From contig NZ_VRYH01000003.1 in the NCBI RefSeq assembly GCF_008079445.1, positions 248,001 to 312,000 of the forward strand: a stretch of DNA of 64,000 bases, in the 5' to 3' direction. Source of the DNA: Aidingimonas lacisalsi (lineage in GTDB: Bacteria > Pseudomonadota > Gammaproteobacteria > Pseudomonadales > Halomonadaceae). The notes under the pieces were generated by a model that worked only from the letters and a program-made list of their open reading frames with translations, searched no databases and was not told the origin of the DNA. The position numbers and the translations under genes are program-made. Shown in pieces: positions 60,153 through 64,000 of the stretch. Position 1 is the first letter of the stretch. Every line of letters begins with the position of its first letter.

Positions 60153-60186
60153 GCGTTGACGATAGCATAGTGCTATCCACTTATTG

Positions 60187-60495
60187 TCACTGATAGTCTT
60201 CTTCGTACAGTTCCGCCTTGGCATCGCGCATGACATCTTCGCAAGCAGCTTGATGGGCGAGTTGTGTGAGCAAGCTTTGGGTAACGGAGAAGCCTTTCCC
60301 CAAGCAGGTGTCAACATCTTCGCGGCTCACTTCCGGTGTGACGTTGTAATCTATCTTGATCGTTCTTCCGCTACCATCCAGCTTGTCTGCCAGCTCCCGC
60401 ATTCGCCAAGCGATGCGTTCCTTCCAGCTGGCTGATTCCTCTACGCCTTCGTTCACGTTGAAAGTGCAGCGCCATTCAGGTTTGTAGACCTTCAT
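60187..60495 (-). CDS. conserved-type hypothetical cytoplasmic protein
   Basis: A 102-residue protein starting at the ATG at 60495 behind AGGAGG (seven-base spacing), a strong signal that makes the gene convincing. The product is soluble, helical and acidic toward the C-terminus, with two tryptophans in an early strand (MKVYKPEWRCTFNV) and a strand-like TIKIDYNVTPEVS. No family is recognised. It is monocistronic with its own terminator. Confidence 0.75.
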   Translation of the reverse strand: MKVYKPEWRCTFNVNEGVEESASWKERIAWRMRELADKLDGSGRTIKIDYNVTPEVSREDVDTCLGKGFSVTQSLLTQLAHQAACEDVMRDAKAELYEEDYQ

Positions 60496-60659
60496 GAGAA
60501 CCTCCTGTACTGGCTTGGAAAGAATGATCGATCGTGCTTTTTTCTCCATGCTTGGTAATGTTGCACAGGCACTATACAACGTTTATACCGCGACTTCAGC
60601 AACGACTTGTTGCCGGTCGCGGCGACATTGCAGCATGAAGCGCGTCAGGAGAGTGAACG

Positions 60660-61337
60660 ATGAGCAGGGGAAGGCGGCATATGAGTGAACGTTGGAGTGG
60701 CTTACGGCGGGTTCGCTGGCTCTTGATCGCCTTGCTGGGTCTGATGTCGACCGGCTGTGCGATGCTGGCGCCGTCCCCACCGCAGAACCAGAGCAACATC
60801 TGCGAGATTTTCCGTGAGCAACCCTCCTGGTATGACTATGCGCGGGAGTCCGAAGAAAAATGGGGAACGCCCATCGCCACGCAGATGGCCTTCATCGAGC
60901 GTGAGTCCTCCTTCCGGAGCCATGTGCGACCGCCGAGGAAGCGCATACTCTGGATTTTTCCCGGGCCCCGCCCCTCATCCGCGCACGGCTATGCCCAGGC
61001 TCAGGATCCTGTCTGGGGCGAATACAAAGCTGATGCAGGCAGTCTCTTTGCCCGTCGCACGCACATGAAATACGCCACCGATTTCATTGGTTGGTACAAT
61101 GCTCGATCTCACCGACAAGCGGGCATTTCCCTCAATAACCCCGAGCATCTCTACCTGGCATACCATGAAGGTCAGGGAGGATATCGACGAGGATCATACC
61201 AAAGTAAACCCCGGGTGTTACGGGCGGCTCGAGAGGTCAGAAACCAAGCCAGCCGTTACCGAAGCCAACTGGCATCCTGTGAAGCGGAATTCCGTTGCCG
61301 TCACTTCTACCAGTTCTGGCCGTTCTGTCGCGCATGA
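60660..61337 (+). CDS. SLT-domain-like lipoprotein (putative lytic transglycosylase)
   Basis: Lipoprotein of 225 residues with lipobox LMSTGC near residue 33. The region QMAFIERESSFRSHVRPPRKR has the catalytic glutamate expected of SLT transglycosylases (ERESSF), and SSAHGYAQAQDPVWGEYK matches the following GxxQ-type segment. The domain ends with YLAYHEGQGGYRRGSY. It probably cleaves peptidoglycan from the outer-membrane side. The ATG at 60660 follows AGGAG; a second ATG at 60681 is possible. Confidence 0.85.
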   Translation: MSRGRRHMSERWSGLRRVRWLLIALLGLMSTGCAMLAPSPPQNQSNICEIFREQPSWYDYARESEEKWGTPIATQMAFIERESSFRSHVRPPRKRILWIFPGPRPSSAHGYAQAQDPVWGEYKADAGSLFARRTHMKYATDFIGWYNARSHRQAGISLNNPEHLYLAYHEGQGGYRRGSYQSKPRVLRAAREVRNQASRYRSQLASCEAEFRCRHFYQFWPFCRA

Positions 61338-61385
61338 CGTGATAGCGAATCAACGCAACAGGCGCTAACCGCCGGGAATCGATAT

Positions 61386-62204
61386 ATGTGGCGTGTGCTC
61401 CTTTGGGTCATCCCCATTTATGCCCTGATCGTACTGCTTGCCTGGCTATTCCAGGACCGCTTGCTGTATCTGCCGCATACCGGGCGTGATTACATTGCCA
61501 CACCGGATGACTACGATCTGCCATGGGAACCGGTCACCCTGGAAACGGCAGATGCCATCTCCCTCGATGGCTGGTGGCTGCCGATCGAGAAAGAGCGCGG
61601 CAGTCTGCTGTATTTTCACGGCAATGCCGGCAACATTTCACATCGGCTGGAGTCGTTGGCACAGTTCCACCAGTTGGGATTGTCGGTGTTGATCATCGAT
61701 TATCGCGGCTATGGGCGCAGCGAAGGGTCGCCATCGGAAACAGGCACGGCGCTGGATGCACGTGCTGCCTGGGACTGGTTGCGGGAGAGACGCGACACCG
61801 ACCGGATCGTCATCTTCGGGCGCTCGCTGGGGTCGGCCATTGCCGCAGAACTGGCGCGGGACGTCTCGTCGGCAGCGGTCATTCTGGAGTCACCGTTTCG
61901 TTCGGTGCCGCTTCTGGCCCAGCAGATGTATCCGTTCCTGCCGGCTCGCTGGTTGTCCCGGTTCGGTTACTACACCATCGATTATGTCGCCGACCTGGAG
62001 GCGCCGCTGCTGGTGATCCATAGCCGTGATGATGATCTGATACCATTCCACGCAGGCCAGGCCGTTTTCGAAGCGGCGAGTGAACCGAAGACCATGCTCG
62101 AAATCAGCGGTAGCCACAATACGGGCTATCTCGATAGCGAACCGAGATACCTCGACGGCATCGATACCTTCCTGACCGAGGACGCTGGCCTGCCGCGCGA
62201 GTGA
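61386..62204 (+). CDS. membrane-anchored alpha/beta hydrolase (BEM46/YfhR-like)
   Basis: Hydrolase of 272 residues with one N-terminal membrane helix (VLLWVIPIYALIVLLAWLF). The lid start is LLYFHGNAGNISHRLE, the nucleophile serine is in IFGRSLGSAIAAELA, the aspartate in VIHSRDDDLIPFHAG, and the histidine in ISGSHNTGYL. The active domain probably faces the periplasm or cytoplasm near the membrane. The substrate is unknown. Confidence 0.88.
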   Translation: MWRVLLWVIPIYALIVLLAWLFQDRLLYLPHTGRDYIATPDDYDLPWEPVTLETADAISLDGWWLPIEKERGSLLYFHGNAGNISHRLESLAQFHQLGLSVLIIDYRGYGRSEGSPSETGTALDARAAWDWLRERRDTDRIVIFGRSLGSAIAAELARDVSSAAVILESPFRSVPLLAQQMYPFLPARWLSRFGYYTIDYVADLEAPLLVIHSRDDDLIPFHAGQAVFEAASEPKTMLEISGSHNTGYLDSEPRYLDGIDTFLTEDAGLPRE

Positions 62205-62208
62205 GACG

Positions 62209-63693
62209 TCAACGAGGGTGAAGCCAGCCCGGCAGCATGCTGTAGGGATCGACCGGTGAGCTGGTGTCATAGGAGCGGTTCAAGGCATCGAGCCGTTCAA
62301 AGAGTCGCCCGCTCTTGCACTCGTCGAACAGTTCCGTACAGCCACCGACGAATTCACCGCCGATGAATATCTGCGGCAGGGTCTGGACCCCGGTGCGGGC
62401 GTTGAGCACGGCGCGTATCTTGCCGCCCCGGTTGTCCTGCTGATAGTCCACGGCATCCAGGTCGATACTGCGGTAATCGATGTCATGATGTTTCAGCACC
62501 TTGCGTACCGACCAGCAGAATTCGCACCATTCCAGGGCGAACATCACGATCGGCTGGTCAGGGTCGTTGATGATCTGCGTGACTTCCGCTTCGGCAGCAG
62601 GATCGAGAGTGACTGGCCTACTGTCGGGAGCCGTAGAAGGAGACGACACATCGAAACGGTAACCGGGCGTGGAGCGGGAAATATCCAGTTCTTCCTCGGT
62701 CATGTCGACGGCGATGCCTTCGAACAGCGGTGTGGTCAGGTAACGCTCACCGGTATCCGGCAGCATGCAGAGGATCGTGGCTCCGGGGTTGGCGGTTTCC
62801 GCGATCTGCCGTGCCCCGGCAAAGGTGGCGCCGGCCGAAATGCCGACAAATATCCCCTCCCGACTGGCGAGTGCCTGGGACCAGTACAGAGCATCACTGC
62901 CGTTGATGGGCAGGTACGCGTCGATACGTCGACCATCCAGGACCTCTTCCGCCAACTGGGGAATGAAATCCGGCGTCCAGCCTTGCATCAGATGCGGACG
63001 AAAGCTGGGGTGGCTCTGGGAGTGAGAACCATCGGGATGGCGTTGCTGAGGAATGCCACTGGCCATGATGGCGGCATTGTCGGGTTCGCAGACGACGATC
63101 CGTGTCGTCGGGCTGCGCTCGCGCAGGACACGGGAGACCCCATTGAGCGTGCCTGCCGTACCGACACCGGTGACCCAGTAATCGAGGGGCAGGTCATCGA
63201 AGTCGTCGAGGATTTCGACGGCGGTGGTGCGGGCGTGAATCTCCGCGTTGGCGGGATTCTGGAACTGTCGCGATTGCCACCAGCCGTGCGTCTCGGCCAG
63301 TTCCCGGGCTTTGGCGACCATCCCGGAACCCTTCTCCGATGCCGGTGTCAGCACGACCCTGGCGCCCAGGAAACGCATCAACTTGCGCCGTTCGACACTG
63401 AAGTTTTCCGCCATGGTAACGACCAGCGGATAGCCTTTCTGTGCGCATACCATAGCCAGTCCGATGCCGGTATTGCCGCTGGTGGCCTCGACGACGGTCT
63501 GGCCCGGCTGCAGGTCGCCACGTTGCTCGGCATCCTCGATGACGCCCAGAGCCAGGCGGTCCTTGACCGACCCCATCGGATTGAAGGCTTCGATCTTGGC
63601 GAACAGTTCAACGCCGGGAGGCGCGAGGTTATTGATACGTACGACCGGCGTATTGCCGATCGTCTCGAGAATGCTGCCGTAGCGCTTGCCCAT
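62209..63693 (-). CDS. cysteine synthase-type PLP enzyme fused to a glutaredoxin domain
   Basis: A 494-residue fusion. Residues 1-310 are a cysteine synthase (O-acetylserine sulfhydrylase, CysK/CysM type): NPMGSVKDRLALG with the PLP lysine at about 44, TSGNTGIGLAMVCA, GTAGTLNGVSRVL and VGISAGATFAGA. A linker of about 65 residues leads to a C-terminal glutaredoxin domain with active site WCEFCWSVRKVL (Cys390/Cys393), then TLPQIFIGGEFVGGC. The glutaredoxin may deliver electrons or sulfur to the synthase. The ATG at 63693 has GGGGGTGG upstream. Confidence 0.9.
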   Translation of the reverse strand: MGKRYGSILETIGNTPVVRINNLAPPGVELFAKIEAFNPMGSVKDRLALGVIEDAEQRGDLQPGQTVVEATSGNTGIGLAMVCAQKGYPLVVTMAENFSVERRKLMRFLGARVVLTPASEKGSGMVAKARELAETHGWWQSRQFQNPANAEIHARTTAVEILDDFDDLPLDYWVTGVGTAGTLNGVSRVLRERSPTTRIVVCEPDNAAIMASGIPQQRHPDGSHSQSHPSFRPHLMQGWTPDFIPQLAEEVLDGRRIDAYLPINGSDALYWSQALASREGIFVGISAGATFAGARQIAETANPGATILCMLPDTGERYLTTPLFEGIAVDMTEEELDISRSTPGYRFDVSSPSTAPDSRPVTLDPAAEAEVTQIINDPDQPIVMFALEWCEFCWSVRKVLKHHDIDYRSIDLDAVDYQQDNRGGKIRAVLNARTGVQTLPQIFIGGEFVGGCTELFDECKSGRLFERLDALNRSYDTSSPVDPYSMLPGWLHPR

Positions 63694-63763
63694 GACCACC
63701 CCCGACGGCGCTCAAGCTCGTTGCCGTACCTCCTATCAATGTAGTGCGAGACGAGCGTCGTCG

Positions 63764-64000
63764 CTATGTCGAGTTGGCGCGTCCGGTGCGTGGCCAGAAC
63801 CTGCCAAGCAGGGCCAGACCGATGGCGATCAGGGGGACCCACGCGGTGGAGGAGCCCATCGTGTCCAGAGTGATCCAACTGAGCAGACACCATAGCAGGG
63901 GAATCGCCATCAGTGGCCAGGCCCATCGAGCCGGATGAGCGCCGACGAGCAGCCCCAGCGTTGCGATGGCCAGCGGGTCTGGGGTCATCGCGAAGATCTC
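63764..64000 (-). CDS. membrane protein, N-terminus outside the window
   Basis: Partial frame reading through the right edge and ending at 63764. The visible 79 residues hold three hydrophobic segments (LAIATLGLLVG, WPLMAIPLLWCLLSW, WVPLIAIGLALLGRFW) and end in a basic polar tail. The fragment resembles the C-terminus of DUF6064-type membrane proteins, but that assignment is tentative. Confidence 0.5.
   Translation of the reverse strand, partial: EIFAMTPDPLAIATLGLLVGAHPARWAWPLMAIPLLWCLLSWITLDTMGSSTAWVPLIAIGLALLGRFWPRTGRANST

Overview
The window looks like a chromosomal segment of a halophilic gammaproteobacterium of the Halomonas type. It has a GC-rich coding style, a stand-alone ectoine hydroxylase gene, TRAP and Fec-type transporters, and many single-gene stress functions. 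No tRNA, rRNA, CRISPR array, prophage or origin was seen. The genus is an inference from gene content only.

Region 1 (1-11.3 kb) is a catabolic island: a TRAP transporter, a PdxA-family dehydrogenase, two 3-hydroxyisobutyrate-dehydrogenase-like enzymes, a semialdehyde dehydrogenase, a gamma-carbonic-anhydrase-like protein, an enoyl-CoA hydratase and a CaiB-type CoA transferase. A 15-bp palindromic site recurs in front of four of its transcription units, so it looks like one regulon whose regulator and substrate are not visible here. Region 2 (11.3-13.1 kb) is a graveyard of broken genes: etfB, an IS3-type transposase, another transposase-like piece, a histidine kinase, a RidA protein and a DUF899 protein.

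Region 3 (13.1-25.4 kb) holds a flavin monooxygenase facing a sigma-54 activator, with a -12/-24 promoter and two activator-type palindromes between them. It also holds a Fur-type siderophore uptake operon, a cold-shock gene, and zinT behind a Zur-like site. Region 4 (25.4-41 kb) is ordinary accessory content: a beta-propeller protein, its regulator and a DUF899 gene, a MOT1-type transporter, a deaminase, a GST, hydrolases, a DUF2157/DUF4401/GDYXXLXY membrane operon, a dicarboxylate symporter, an SDR/HxlR pair, and a REP-like array of 118-119-bp units.

Region 5 (41-51.9 kb) is the most interesting part. Two divergent operons combine a complete three-component cytochrome P450 system (P450, CxxHxxC ferredoxin, FAD reductase) with gamma-glutamylation enzymes (glutamine-synthetase-like ligase, PuuC-like aldehyde dehydrogenase, class I amidotransferase). 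They also encode an NCS1 permease with a 52-residue membrane partner and a binding protein that lacks a signal peptide. A GntR regulator is translationally coupled to a soluble Cache-domain sensor. I infer a pathway for an imported amine in which a P450 replaces the flavin oxidase of the Puu route.

Region 6 (51.9-64 kb) holds an ECF41 sigma factor with its carboxymuconolactone-decarboxylase partner and a matching promoter, an aldo/keto reductase and divergent XRE regulator, a diguanylate cyclase, rlpA, ectD, a lytic-transglycosylase-like lipoprotein, a hydrolase and a cysteine-synthase/glutaredoxin fusion.
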